The translations under genes were made by a program, and so were the position numbers. From an uncultured Oscillospiraceae bacterium (lineage in GTDB: Bacteria > Bacillota > Clostridia > Oscillospirales > Oscillospiraceae), in assembly GCA_910584395.1 (NCBI GenBank), contig CAJUAS010000023.1, positions 1-30,809 on the forward strand: a stretch of 30,809 nucleotides of DNA. The letters run 5' to 3'. Under the pieces are notes generated by a model. The model was given only the letters and a program-made list of their open reading frames with translations, made no database searches and was not told the DNA's origin. Of the stretch, positions 1 through 7,135 are shown piece after piece. Each line of letters opens with the position of its first letter. Within the stretch, counting starts at the first letter, position 1.

Positions 1-419
1 TCCCGGGAGACCTCGCCGGCCATGTAGTCCCGCTGGGTGGAGTTGACCACGGGGTTCTTGTTGGCGTTCTCCTGCTTGGCCTCCTCGTTGCAGCACTCGA
101 TGAGGGAGAGGATCTTCTCGTCGGTGGTGTTGCTCCGGCGCACCAGAGAGCGAATGTAACGGTACGTGATGTAGTGCTTGGCCACCTCAAACGCGCCGTG
201 AGCCATGATCTGGACTTCCACCTGATCTTGGATCTCCTCCACCGAGGGAGAGCGGTTCATGGAGGTGCAGTAAAGCTCCACGCTCTGGGCGATGCGCTGG
301 ATCTGCACCGGGGTCAGACGGGCGCTTTCTTCCACGGAATCGTTGGCCTTGCTGATGGCGGCGACGATCTTTTCGATGTCAAACACCACTTCTGAGCCGT
401 TTCTTTTGATGACTTTCAT
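1..419 (-). CDS. nrdD: Anaerobic ribonucleoside-triphosphate reductase, N-terminal part (class III)
   Basis: The window holds only the first 139 codons; the rest lies beyond base 1. Class III RNR reduces ribonucleoside triphosphates to deoxy forms in the cytoplasm without oxygen, using a glycyl radical made by an activase (NrdG). Residues 3 to about 95 match an ATP-cone allosteric domain (MKVIKRNGSEVVFD at the N-terminus). Residues 121-138 (KNPVVNSTQRDYMAGEVS) are the conserved block that opens the class III catalytic domain. The glycyl-radical site is off the window. The ATG at 419-417 has an AGGG ribosome site a few bases upstream. Two NrdR boxes and a good promoter lie just upstream, which supports the assignment independently. 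Confidence 0.93.
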   Translation of the reverse strand, partial: MKVIKRNGSEVVFDIEKIVAAISKANDSVEESARLTPVQIQRIAQSVELYCTSMNRSPSVEEIQDQVEVQIMAHGAFEVAKHYITYRYIRSLVRRSNTTDEKILSLIECCNEEAKQENANKNPVVNSTQRDYMAGEVSR

Positions 420-477
420 GGTTTTTCCCTACTCTCTTTATAATTGAGCCGTCACCGGCTAACTCGCGTCGAGGAAC

Positions 478-506
478 ATTCTAACACACAAGATATAGTG
501 TGTCAA
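478..506 (-). promoter_or_regulatory. nrdD promoter
   Basis: Read on the minus strand, TTGACA (506-501) and TAGAAT (483-478) are separated by 17 bases, a near-consensus housekeeping promoter. Transcription would start near 471, about 50 bases upstream of the nrdD ATG. NrdR box 1 fills nearly the whole spacer. Confidence 0.8.
486..501. promoter_or_regulatory. NrdR box 1
   Basis: ACACAAGATATAGTGT matches 15 of 16 positions of the known NrdR consensus ACACwATATATwGTGT. It lies between the -35 and -10 of the nrdD promoter, so bound NrdR should block RNA polymerase. NrdR is the dATP/ATP-sensing zinc-finger/ATP-cone repressor of ribonucleotide reductase genes; its own gene is not in the window. 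Confidence 0.85.
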
Positions 507-526
507 TAGGTTTACAACAAAATTTC

Positions 527-542
527 CCACTATATTTTGTGT
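527..542. promoter_or_regulatory. NrdR box 2
   Basis: CCACTATATTTTGTGT matches 14 of 16 positions of the NrdR consensus. Its centre is 41 bp from box 1, about four helical turns, so both boxes face the same side of the DNA, as is typical of tandem NrdR sites. It lies between the divergent nrdD and degV promoters. Confidence 0.82.
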
Positions 543-555
543 CCGTATTTATGGG

Positions 556-584
556 TTGATTATTCCTCATAACCGGTATATAAT
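556..584 (+). promoter_or_regulatory. degV promoter
   Basis: TTGATT (556-561) and TATAAT (579-584) have 17-base spacing. Transcription would start near 591, some 40 bases before the degV start codon. NrdR box 2 ends 14 bases upstream of the -35, so the divergent NrdR operator might touch this promoter weakly. Confidence 0.8.
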
Positions 585-632
585 GGTAAGTAAACAGAGA
601 AGAGACCCTTTTGAACAGAAAGGATGTGCACT

Positions 633-1493
633 ATGGCCGAAACGATCCGCATTTACACCGACTCCGCTTCAGACATCACCCCGGCGGAGCTGACGGAGCA
701 TCAGGTGGGTCTGATCCCCATGAGTTTGGTCTGCGGCGGGGACAGCTTTGTAGACGACCACAGCGTACCCATGACAAGGCTGTGGGAGCGCATGGAAAAC
801 GGGGAGGTATTAACCACCTCTCAACCCTCTCTCCAAACGTTTCTGGACATTTTTGAGGACGCCCAAAGCAAAAAGGACAGCGTGGTCTATGTGACCCTCT
901 CCTCCGCCCTGTCGGGCACGTACCAGACCGCCATTGCGGCAAAAACCATGGTATCCTACCCCAACATTCACATTGTAGACGCCCGCAAGGCCGCCGGATC
1001 GGCGGCGGAGAAGCTGGTGGTGTTCCGGGCCTGCCAGCTGCGCGACGCGGGAAAAAGCGCCGAGGAGATCGTCAAAGAGCTGACCGAATACCGTGCCAAG
1101 GTGCGTCTGTTTGCCTGCATTGACACGCTGGAATATCTGGTGCGGGGCGGGCGGCTGTCCAAGCTCGCAGGGGCGGTCGGCTCTGTCCTCAGCATCAAGC
1201 CCCTCATCGCCTTTACCGACAACGGCGAGGTGGAGGTGGTCAAGAAAGTCCCCGGCTTGAAGCGGGCTATGGCCGCCCTTTGCGACGTGATCGCCGCCCA
1301 CCCCATTGACAAGCGCTTTCCCATTATTCCCATCTTCGCCAAGGAGGACGCCAACTGTCTGGAATTTTTGGGCAAGATGGCGGAGCAGCTCAAGGGTCTC
1401 GTGGTCTCCAAGCCGCAGGAGATTGGGGCGACCATCGGCTGTCATATCGGCCCGGGCGGGTTCGGGCTGGTGTATACCGAGGCAAAAGCCTGA
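633..1493 (+). CDS. DegV family fatty-acid-binding protein
   Basis: A 286-residue cytoplasmic protein of the DegV family, a normal length. Family members bind a fatty acid in a cleft between two domains, and some (FakB) present it to the kinase FakA for phospholipid synthesis; no fakA is nearby, so a FakB role is only possible. The N-terminal IYTDSASDITPAEL, the YVTLSSALSGTYQTA block and ARKAAGSAAEKL are typical. GGRLSKLAGAVGSVLSIKPL near the middle and the C-terminal IGATIGCHIGPGGFGLVY are the family's lipid-binding signatures. I chose the ATG at 633 because AAAGGA (619-624) sits eight bases before it; the in-frame ATG at 624 overlaps that site. It is monocistronic, with its own promoter and a terminator directly after the stop. 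Confidence 0.92.
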   Translation: MAETIRIYTDSASDITPAELTEHQVGLIPMSLVCGGDSFVDDHSVPMTRLWERMENGEVLTTSQPSLQTFLDIFEDAQSKKDSVVYVTLSSALSGTYQTAIAAKTMVSYPNIHIVDARKAAGSAAEKLVVFRACQLRDAGKSAEEIVKELTEYRAKVRLFACIDTLEYLVRGGRLSKLAGAVGSVLSIKPLIAFTDNGEVEVVKKVPGLKRAMAALCDVIAAHPIDKRFPIIPIFAKEDANCLEFLGKMAEQLKGLVVSKPQEIGATIGCHIGPGGFGLVYTEAKA

Positions 1494-1510
1494 CTTCTTT
1501 TTCTGTGTGG

Positions 1511-1544
1511 AAGGGCCGTTTCCCAAAAGGGAAACGGCCCTTTT
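1511..1544. terminator. Bidirectional terminator between degV and the FAD-Rieske gene
   Basis: A perfect 12-bp stem (GGGCCGTTTCCC 1513-1524 with 1529-1540) closes an AAAA loop. It is flanked by AA and TTTT, giving a short U run in both directions. It sits between two convergent genes and probably ends both. Confidence 0.85.
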
Positions 1545-1547
1545 GCG

Positions 1548-2861
1548 TCACGGCTCTGGGGGGCGGTGCTTCAGATCGTCGGTGGAGGGGTTATCGATCA
1601 AAGCGCCGTTTTCGTCAAAGCGGGAGCCGTGGCAAGGGCAATCCCACGACCGTTCTTGCGGATTATACCGCAGGGCGCAGCCCATGTGAGGGCAGCGGGG
1701 GGCAGTGGGCCGCAGCAGATCCCACACCGCTTCGGCGGCGTTGCTCAGGGCCGCGGGCAGGGGCATGGGTCGGCTGGGGTCAAAGGCCGGCGCGTACACG
1801 CTGGCCTTGCCCTGCAAAAGATCGCAGAGGATCTCCGCCCCCGCCATCGCCGTCGTCCAGCCCCACTTATTGAAGCCGGTGGCCACATAAAGCTCCGGCG
1901 TGCGGGGGCTGTACTGCCCCACATACGCCCCGCCGTCCGGGGTCATGCAGTCCTGCGTCGCCCAGCAGGCCACCTCTCTGGCCTCCGGCCACCACCCCTT
2001 CACCTGAGAGCGGAGCTGCTCCCAGCCGCCGCCCCTGTGTCCCGTGCGGTGTCCTCCGCCGCCCACCAAAAGCAGCTCCCCCGCCCGGCGGAAGGACAGG
2101 CCGTTGTCCCTGTCCTCCACATACATTCCGTCAAACAGCGGCGCGTCCTTGAGGGCCAGAACATAGCTGCGGCTTTGGTATAGTTTCAGGGGATAAAGCC
2201 CATGCTTGTTGAGGATGGGAAAGTGGGTGGCGATCACGATCTTGTTGGCGCGGATGACCCCGTGGTCAGTGAGGGCCGTTCCCGGCGAAAGGCCCTGAAC
2301 CTTGGTATGCTCAAAAACCCGAAGCCCCTTTGCCAAGGCCCGGAGAAATTCCAGCGGGTGAAGCCGGCCCTGCCCCTCCATGGCCGCCGCCCCTGCCACC
2401 GGGAAGGGCAGCGGCGTTTTGCGGCGCAGGGAGAGGGGCGCGCCTAAAACGTCCATCGCCTCTTTTTCCCGCAGGAGTTTGTCCCGGCTGGAGCGGGAAA
2501 AGACATAGGCCGTCTCCTCCTGAAAGCCGCACCCCAGCTGTCCGCACAGGGCGCGGTAGCGGCCCACCGCCCGGCGGTTGGCCTCCCAATACAGCTTGGT
2601 GCGCTCCAACCCCCAACTGCTCAGCAGCTTTTGGTATAAAAGTCCGTGCTGGGCGGTGACCTTGGCGGTGCTTTTTCCCGTCACGCCGCTGCCCACCGTC
2701 TTGGCCTCCACCAACATATAGTCCGCCCCCGCCCTGTCCAAAAACCACGCGCACAGCACCCCGGCGATACCGCCGCCGATGATGAGGATGTCGGTGCGCT
2801 TGCCGCCGTTCAGCGTCGGAAGATCCAAGTGCGGCGCGGTGCGCTGCCAGATGGAGTCCAT
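1548..2861 (-). CDS. FAD-dependent oxidoreductase fused to a Rieske [2Fe-2S] domain
   Basis: A 437-residue protein of the DAO/glycine-oxidase fold with a C-terminal Rieske ferredoxin domain, as in Bacillus YhfW-like proteins. The FAD-binding dinucleotide motif GGGIAG is at residues 29-34, followed by a conserved VGSGVTGKSTAKVTAQHGL segment. The Rieske cluster ligands are C390-x-H392 and C408-x2-H411, and C395 and C410 are the usual disulphide pair. The protein should pass electrons between an amine-like or other small substrate, FAD and the iron-sulphur cluster, but the substrate is unknown. There is no signal peptide, so it is probably cytoplasmic. The ATG at 2861 has an AAGGAGGGG site; reading the frame further upstream adds 27 residues without homology or a ribosome site. 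A weak -10 (CATAAT, 2892-2887) lies upstream. Confidence 0.88.
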   Translation of the reverse strand: MDSIWQRTAPHLDLPTLNGGKRTDILIIGGGIAGVLCAWFLDRAGADYMLVEAKTVGSGVTGKSTAKVTAQHGLLYQKLLSSWGLERTKLYWEANRRAVGRYRALCGQLGCGFQEETAYVFSRSSRDKLLREKEAMDVLGAPLSLRRKTPLPFPVAGAAAMEGQGRLHPLEFLRALAKGLRVFEHTKVQGLSPGTALTDHGVIRANKIVIATHFPILNKHGLYPLKLYQSRSYVLALKDAPLFDGMYVEDRDNGLSFRRAGELLLVGGGGHRTGHRGGGWEQLRSQVKGWWPEAREVACWATQDCMTPDGGAYVGQYSPRTPELYVATGFNKWGWTTAMAGAEILCDLLQGKASVYAPAFDPSRPMPLPAALSNAAEAVWDLLRPTAPRCPHMGCALRYNPQERSWDCPCHGSRFDENGALIDNPSTDDLKHRPPEP

Positions 2862-2905
2862 GGCGTCCCCTCCTTTTGTTTTTCCTATTATGCGCCGCTG
2901 ATCTC

Positions 2906-2934
2906 TTGCGCACACTGGAAAAACGCGGTATAAT
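2906..2934 (+). promoter_or_regulatory. Promoter of the phosphopantetheinyl transferase gene
   Basis: TTGCGC (2906-2911) and a consensus TATAAT (2929-2934) are 17 bases apart. The start would be near 2941, leaving a leader of about 20 bases that contains the ribosome site AAGGAGG. Confidence 0.75.
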
Positions 2935-2959
2935 CGGAACAAAAAAGGAGGGAAACGCC

Positions 2960-3415
2960 GTGGAATTTTTCCGGCTGCCGCTGCCGGAGGGGGTGGTGGT
3001 CTATGGAACTCCCGTGACCCACCGCGCCGCGCGCCATCAGGCGTCCCACCGGCTCTGCGAACAGGTAACGGGCCGCCCCCTGCGCGTTGCCGAAAGCGGC
3101 AAGCCCTATGTTTCCGGCGGCCCGGCCGTGTCCATCAGCCACTCCGGCGCTCTGGCGGTGTGCGCGGTGGGGGAAGCCGCCGTGGGGGTGGATCTGGAGC
3201 GCTCGCGTCCCATCTCCCCCCGGCTTCTGGCCCGGGCCAAGGCGGCGGGATACGAGGAAGGGACGGAATTTCTCCTCTGGTGGACGGCCCGGGAGGCCAA
3301 CTGCAAGCGGCTGGGCCGGGGCTTCACATGGTCTCCCCTGCCCCAGCCGAAACACTGCGTCCAAGGCACGCTGGAGCATGGGGGGGAGACCTATTACTAT
3401 AGCGTGTGCTGGTAA
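2960..3415 (+). CDS. Short 4'-phosphopantetheinyl transferase family protein
   Basis: A 151-residue member of the Sfp-type superfamily, which moves phosphopantetheine from coenzyme A to a serine on acyl or peptidyl carrier proteins. Visible motifs are SISHS (58-62), GVDLE (76-80, with metal-binding D78 and E80) and WTAREANCK (108-116), which corresponds to the family's W-x-x-K-E-x-x-x-K with Arg111 for the first Lys. It is shorter than Sfp (about 220 residues). No carrier protein or synthase is beside it, so its partner is unknown. The GTG at 2960 is chosen because AAGGAGG (2945-2951) lies eight bases before it; the upstream in-frame ATG at 2876 has no ribosome site and precedes the promoter. 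It is monocistronic. Confidence 0.83.
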   Translation: MEFFRLPLPEGVVVYGTPVTHRAARHQASHRLCEQVTGRPLRVAESGKPYVSGGPAVSISHSGALAVCAVGEAAVGVDLERSRPISPRLLARAKAAGYEEGTEFLLWWTAREANCKRLGRGFTWSPLPQPKHCVQGTLEHGGETYYYSVCW

Positions 3416-3420
3416 AAAAG

Positions 3421-3456
3421 AAAAACGGGCAGTTCCCTGTGGGAACTGTCCGTTTC
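3421..3456. terminator. Bidirectional terminator between the PPTase gene and deoC
   Basis: The stem ACGGGCAGTTCCC (3425-3437) pairs with 3441-3453 around a TGT loop, with one G-U pair. On the minus strand it is followed by a long T-rich run (GTTTTTCTTTTTT), making it a strong terminator for deoC. On the plus strand the U run is short. Confidence 0.85.
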
Positions 3457-3471
3457 ATATCCGCTCGACCC

Positions 3472-4137
3472 TTAGTACCCCTCGCCCTGCTGGCCCTTGA
3501 CCAGCTTGACGATGCGGGACGTGCCCAGCCGGTCTGCGCCCAGCGCGATGAAGTCCGACCCGTCCTGAAGGGTGGCGATGCCGCCGGCGGCCTTGACCTT
3601 TACAGTGGGGGCTACGTGCTTGCGGAGCAGGGCCACGTCCTCCCGGGTCGCGCCGCCCGTAGAGAAGCCGGTGGAGGTCTTGATAAAGTCCGCGCCGGAC
3701 AGGCTCACCAGCTCGCAGAGCTTGATCTTTTCCGCCTCGGTGAGCAGGCACGTCTCAATAATGACCTTCAAAATGCGGCCCTGACAGGCCATTTTCACCG
3801 CCTTCAGCTCGGCGAGGATATCGTCCCAGCGCCCGTCCTTGACCCAGCCGATGTTGACCACCATGTCGATCTCATCCGCGCCGTTTCGGACGGCGTCCTC
3901 GGTCTCGAACACCTTCGTCTCGGTGGTGGAGTAGCCGTTGGGGAAGCCGATGACGGTGCAGATCTTCAACTCGTTGCCCACATAGTCCGCGGCCTGCCGC
4001 ACATAGGCGGCGGGGATGCACACGCTGGCGCAGCGGTACTTCTTCCCGTCGTCGCAGATCTCTTTGATCTGCGCCCATGTGGCCTCCGGCTTAAGCAGGG
4101 TGTGGTCGCAGCGGCTCAAAATGTCCTGATTGTTCAT
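3472..4137 (-). CDS. deoC: Deoxyribose-phosphate aldolase
   Basis: A 221-residue TIM-barrel class I aldolase that splits 2-deoxyribose-5-phosphate into glyceraldehyde-3-phosphate and acetaldehyde, the last step of deoxynucleoside catabolism. The catalytic residues line up well: D91 in GADEIDMVVNIG, the Schiff-base K153 in DFIKTSTGFSTGGAT, and K182 in VKVKAAGGI. The length is normal. The start has an AGGAGG site. It has its own promoter and terminator, so it is a single-gene unit just after the hup terminator. It fits functionally with the purine nucleoside phosphorylase gene 4 kb away, which would release deoxyribose-1-phosphate. No deoB-like mutase is visible in the window. Confidence 0.95.
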   Translation of the reverse strand: MNNQDILSRCDHTLLKPEATWAQIKEICDDGKKYRCASVCIPAAYVRQAADYVGNELKICTVIGFPNGYSTTETKVFETEDAVRNGADEIDMVVNIGWVKDGRWDDILAELKAVKMACQGRILKVIIETCLLTEAEKIKLCELVSLSGADFIKTSTGFSTGGATREDVALLRKHVAPTVKVKAAGGIATLQDGSDFIALGADRLGTSRIVKLVKGQQGEGY

Positions 4138-4174
4138 GGATCGATCCTCCTCGCAGTATCAATGGTCTTACATG

Positions 4175-4203
4175 ATTATACTCCGCTCCGCAGAAAATGG
4201 CAA
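4175..4203 (-). promoter_or_regulatory. deoC promoter
   Basis: On the minus strand TTGCCA (4203-4198) and consensus TATAAT (4180-4175) are exactly 17 bases apart. The -35 starts seven bases after the hup terminator stem ends, so deoC is transcribed separately. Confidence 0.82.
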
Positions 4204-4209
4204 GAAAAT

Positions 4210-4242
4210 AAAAACGCCGCGGCCTTTGCCTGCGGCGTTTTT
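4210..4242 (-). terminator. hup terminator
   Basis: AAAAACGCCGC (4210-4220) pairs perfectly with GCGGCGTTTTT (4232-4242) around an 11-base loop. On the minus strand the stem runs into TTTTTATTTT. It lies 24 bases after the hup stop codon. Confidence 0.88.
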
Positions 4243-4265
4243 ATACCAATCAAATGGGGGCAAAA

Positions 4266-4541
4266 TTACTTCGCAACGGCGTCCTTCAGAGCCTTGCCAG
4301 CCTTGAAAGCGGGAACCTTGGAAGCGGGGATGTTGATGGGCTCCTTGGTCTTGGGGTTGCGGCCGGTGCGGGCAGCGCGGGCCTTGACCTCAAAGTTGCC
4401 GAAGCCAACCAGCTGCACCTTGTCGCCCTTCTTCAGAGCGGCGGTGATGACCTCGATGAGGCTGTTGACGGCCACTTCGGTGTCCTTCTTGCTGAGGCCG
4501 GCCTTCTCGGCGACGGCGTTGATCAGTTCTGCCTTGTTCAT
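4266..4541 (-). CDS. hup: HU family DNA-binding protein
   Basis: A 91-residue histone-like protein of typical length that binds and bends DNA as a dimer in the nucleoid. The N-terminal MNKAELINAVAEKAGLSKKD, the GFGNFEV core turn, and the RNPKTKEPINIPASKVPAFK arm with the intercalating proline are all classical. It starts 66 bases after the mazG stop, with an AGGAGG site before the ATG. A strong terminator follows. The order spoVB-like - mazG - hup is common in Clostridia. A TATAAA at 4594-4589 could be a -10 for extra HU transcription, but no good -35 accompanies it. Confidence 0.96.
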   Translation of the reverse strand: MNKAELINAVAEKAGLSKKDTEVAVNSLIEVITAALKKGDKVQLVGFGNFEVKARAARTGRNPKTKEPINIPASKVPAFKAGKALKDAVAK

Positions 4542-4607
4542 TGGTAATTCCTCCTACGTTTTACGTTTTCGGCCTGTTTCCAAGCCAATTTATACTTAAA
4601 AGCGGCC

Positions 4608-5417
4608 TTACGGCTCACCCTTTAAGTCCTCTTTGGCCCTGTCCCACAGGGCGTCCAGCTCGGTCAGGGTCATGTCCTTCATGTCCTTGCCCTGCGCCTT
4701 GGCCTTTTCCTCCACCCGCGCAAAGCGGCGGATGAACTTTTCCGTGGCGGCGTTGAGGGCGTCCTCGGCGTCTACCTTCACGAAGCGGGAGACGTTCACC
4801 GCCGCAAACAGAAGGTCGCCCAGCTCCTCGGCCACGGCGTCGGGGTCTCCCCCGTCCATCGCCTCCCGCAGCTCGCCGACCTCCTCGGAGAGCTTGTCCA
4901 CCGCGCCGGAGGCGTCCGGCCAGTCAAAGCCGGCCTTTTTCGCCTTTTTCTGCACCTTCTCCGCCCGCCACAGGGACGGGAGGGAGGTGGCCACGGCTTT
5001 CAGGGTGTCGGTGTAGCTCTCCTGACTCTTCTCCACCCGCTTGAGGGCCTCCCAATTGCTCAGCACCTCGGCGGAATCGGCCACCTCCACATTGCCGAAC
5101 ACATGGGGATGGCGGAAAATGAGCTTTTTGCACACTCCGTCGGCTACGTCGTCCAGCGTGAAGCTGCCCTGCTCCTTTTCCATCTGGGCGTGGAACACCA
5201 CCTGAAGCAGTACGTCGCCCAGCTCCTCTTGCAGATGGGCCGCGTTCTCCTCGTCGATGGCCTCGCAGGCTTCGTAGGATTCCTCCAAAAGGTTGCGGCG
5301 GATGGAGTGGTGATCCTGCTCTGCGTCCCACGGACAGCCCCCGGGTGCGCGGAGAATGGCCACGATGCGCACCAAGTCGGAAACGTCATAACTCGACTTA
5401 TACTGAAAATCTATCAT
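4608..5417 (-). CDS. mazG: Nucleoside triphosphate pyrophosphohydrolase MazG
   Basis: A 269-residue all-helical enzyme that hydrolyses (deoxy)nucleoside triphosphates to monophosphates and pyrophosphate, cleaning the nucleotide pool. Two tandem MazG domains are visible. The first has GGCPWDAEQ, then EESYEACEAI and EELGDVLLQVVFHA (residues about 25-80). The second has EEVGELREAM and EELGDLLFAAVNVSRF (about 175-215). The paired E-E-x-x-E and E-L-G-D motifs hold the magnesium ions. Bacillus YabN has an extra N-terminal methylase-like domain, which is absent here, as in E. coli MazG. It lies 102 bases after the flippase gene. The leader is A-rich and the ribosome site is a modest AAGAGG. Confidence 0.94.
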   Translation of the reverse strand: MIDFQYKSSYDVSDLVRIVAILRAPGGCPWDAEQDHHSIRRNLLEESYEACEAIDEENAAHLQEELGDVLLQVVFHAQMEKEQGSFTLDDVADGVCKKLIFRHPHVFGNVEVADSAEVLSNWEALKRVEKSQESYTDTLKAVATSLPSLWRAEKVQKKAKKAGFDWPDASGAVDKLSEEVGELREAMDGGDPDAVAEELGDLLFAAVNVSRFVKVDAEDALNAATEKFIRRFARVEEKAKAQGKDMKDMTLTELDALWDRAKEDLKGEP

Positions 5418-5519
5418 ATTTTACCTCTTTCTGCAAGCCCTTTTTTCAATTTTTTTCGTTTTTTTGGCGTTACATTGGAAATAAACGGATGGCAGGCCAA
5501 AAAGTAAAGGGCGTACACT

Positions 5520-7121
5520 TTACGAAATCCGCAAGATCTTGGCGATCTTGTCCCCCTTGGGCATGAGGGACAGGTCGTCTTTGGAGAACACCTTCAGGGC
5601 CACCACAAGGATCAGGTAGGCCAAGCCGCCTGCGGCGATCCCGCATACGCAGCCCAGCTTGACCCCGGCGAAGCGGGTCACCAGTCCGCAGACCGCCCAT
5701 GCCGCGCCGCCCATGAGCAGCGAGGCGGCCAGCGGCTTGGCAAAGGCCCGGACAAAGCGGGGCGGCTGGGGGAGCAGGCGGCGGATCAGGAGCATATCCA
5801 CCGCCGCCACCACGGCAAAGCAGGCCAACGTGCCCACAGGCGCGCCAAAGATGTTGATCTCCGGGATGCCCACCAGCACATAATTCACCGCCAGCTTCAC
5901 CACTGCGCCCATAAAGGTGGCGGCCACGGGGGCGACCACATGGCCGTGGGCCTGAAGGATGGAGCTGCACACCAAAGAGATACACACAAAGAAGGAGGCG
6001 ATCCCCAGCACCGCCATCAGCGGCCCGGCCACCGACACGTCCAGCTTGGGATAGAGCAGGGCGATGATGGGGTGGGCCAAAACGCTGAGGCCGACGGCCA
6101 TAGGCAGGGCCAGCAGGGCGGAGATTCTCAGGGCGGACTCGGCCACCTTCCCCGCCCCCGCGTGATCCTGCCGGGTGCAGGCGGCGGAGATGGCGGGGAT
6201 GACGGCGGCGGTGAAGGGCACCATAAAGGCCGCGGGCAGGTTATAGAGGGTCATACAGCCCTGATACGTGCCGTACAGCCCCACCGCCACCTCTTCGGTC
6301 ATGCCAAGGCCCACCTGAAGGCGTTCCAGCACCAGACCGGTGTCGATCAGGGAGACGATGGAGGAGGCGGACGCGCCCACCGTAATGGGCACAGCCACCC
6401 GGATCAACTGGGAGAGGATCGCGCCGGCGCTGCCGGGGGTGTCCGTCCCCTGCTCTGTCTGCCGCCCGGAGCGGATAAACCACCCCACCAGCAGCACGAA
6501 GGCCACACCGGAGCCGATGGTGACCCCCAAGATCCCCGCCGCCGCACCGGTCTCCAGCCGTTGAGCCTCGGTGGGGAAGGACAGACCCACCACATAGGCG
6601 GTCAGCCCAAGGCCGATCAGGAGCTTGAGGGACGCTTCAATGATCTGGGACACGGAGGTGGGGGTCATGTTCCCGTGGCCCTGATAATACCCCCGGAACG
6701 CCGCCATGCCACACACGAAGAACACGCAGGGAGCTAAGGCGCGGATGGCCAGCACTGCCCCGGAGTCCTTCAGGGCCAGAGCGATAGGCTCTGCGCCAAA
6801 GAACATCACCAAAAAGCCCGCCAGCCCCATGGCCAAAAAGCCAAGCAGCGCCACCCGGAAGGTCTTACGGGCCTGATTCTTCCTTCCGAGGGTGGTGGCC
6901 TGCGCCACCGCTTGGGACAGGGCCACCGGAAGCCCCGCCGTAGCGATGGTCAGCAGGACGTTGAACACGGCGTAGGCGGCGGAGAAATGGCCGTAGCCCA
7001 CCTCCCCCAAAATGTTCATCAGCGGGATCTTATACACCGCGCCGATGATCTTGACAATGATCACGCCCACCATCAAAACGGCCGCGCCGCCGAAAAAGGT
7101 GGATTTCTTTTCATTTTGCAA
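5520..7121 (-). CDS. SpoVB/MurJ-like polysaccharide flippase (MOP superfamily)
   Basis: A 533-residue membrane protein with about 14 hydrophobic helices and no soluble domain. It belongs to the oligosaccharidyl-lipid flippase branch of the MOP exporters (SpoVB, YtgP/MurJ, YabM). FRGYYQGHGNMTPTSVSQIIE (about residues 143-163) is the characteristic loop, and IALLYP and NYVLVG are typical. Relatives flip lipid-linked cell wall precursors, some of them for spore cortex; which role applies here cannot be told from sequence. The start is TTG at 7121, because AGGAG (7135-7131) lies eight to nine bases upstream and no in-frame ATG occurs before residue 18. That site begins right at the stop of the upstream amidohydrolase gene, so translation is probably coupled. 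mazG and hup follow, as in other Clostridia. Confidence 0.88.
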   Translation of the reverse strand: MQNEKKSTFFGGAAVLMVGVIIVKIIGAVYKIPLMNILGEVGYGHFSAAYAVFNVLLTIATAGLPVALSQAVAQATTLGRKNQARKTFRVALLGFLAMGLAGFLVMFFGAEPIALALKDSGAVLAIRALAPCVFFVCGMAAFRGYYQGHGNMTPTSVSQIIEASLKLLIGLGLTAYVVGLSFPTEAQRLETGAAAGILGVTIGSGVAFVLLVGWFIRSGRQTEQGTDTPGSAGAILSQLIRVAVPITVGASASSIVSLIDTGLVLERLQVGLGMTEEVAVGLYGTYQGCMTLYNLPAAFMVPFTAAVIPAISAACTRQDHAGAGKVAESALRISALLALPMAVGLSVLAHPIIALLYPKLDVSVAGPLMAVLGIASFFVCISLVCSSILQAHGHVVAPVAATFMGAVVKLAVNYVLVGIPEINIFGAPVGTLACFAVVAAVDMLLIRRLLPQPPRFVRAFAKPLAASLLMGGAAWAVCGLVTRFAGVKLGCVCGIAAGGLAYLILVVALKVFSKDDLSLMPKGDKIAKILRIS

Positions 7122-7135
7122 AGGAAACGCTCCTA

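Noticed and set aside
5418..5519. A-rich leader of mazG with TTTACT and TTTATT at 17-base spacing
   Set aside because: Both hexamers are weak and the region is simply A/T-rich; not enough to call a promoter or a regulatory RNA.
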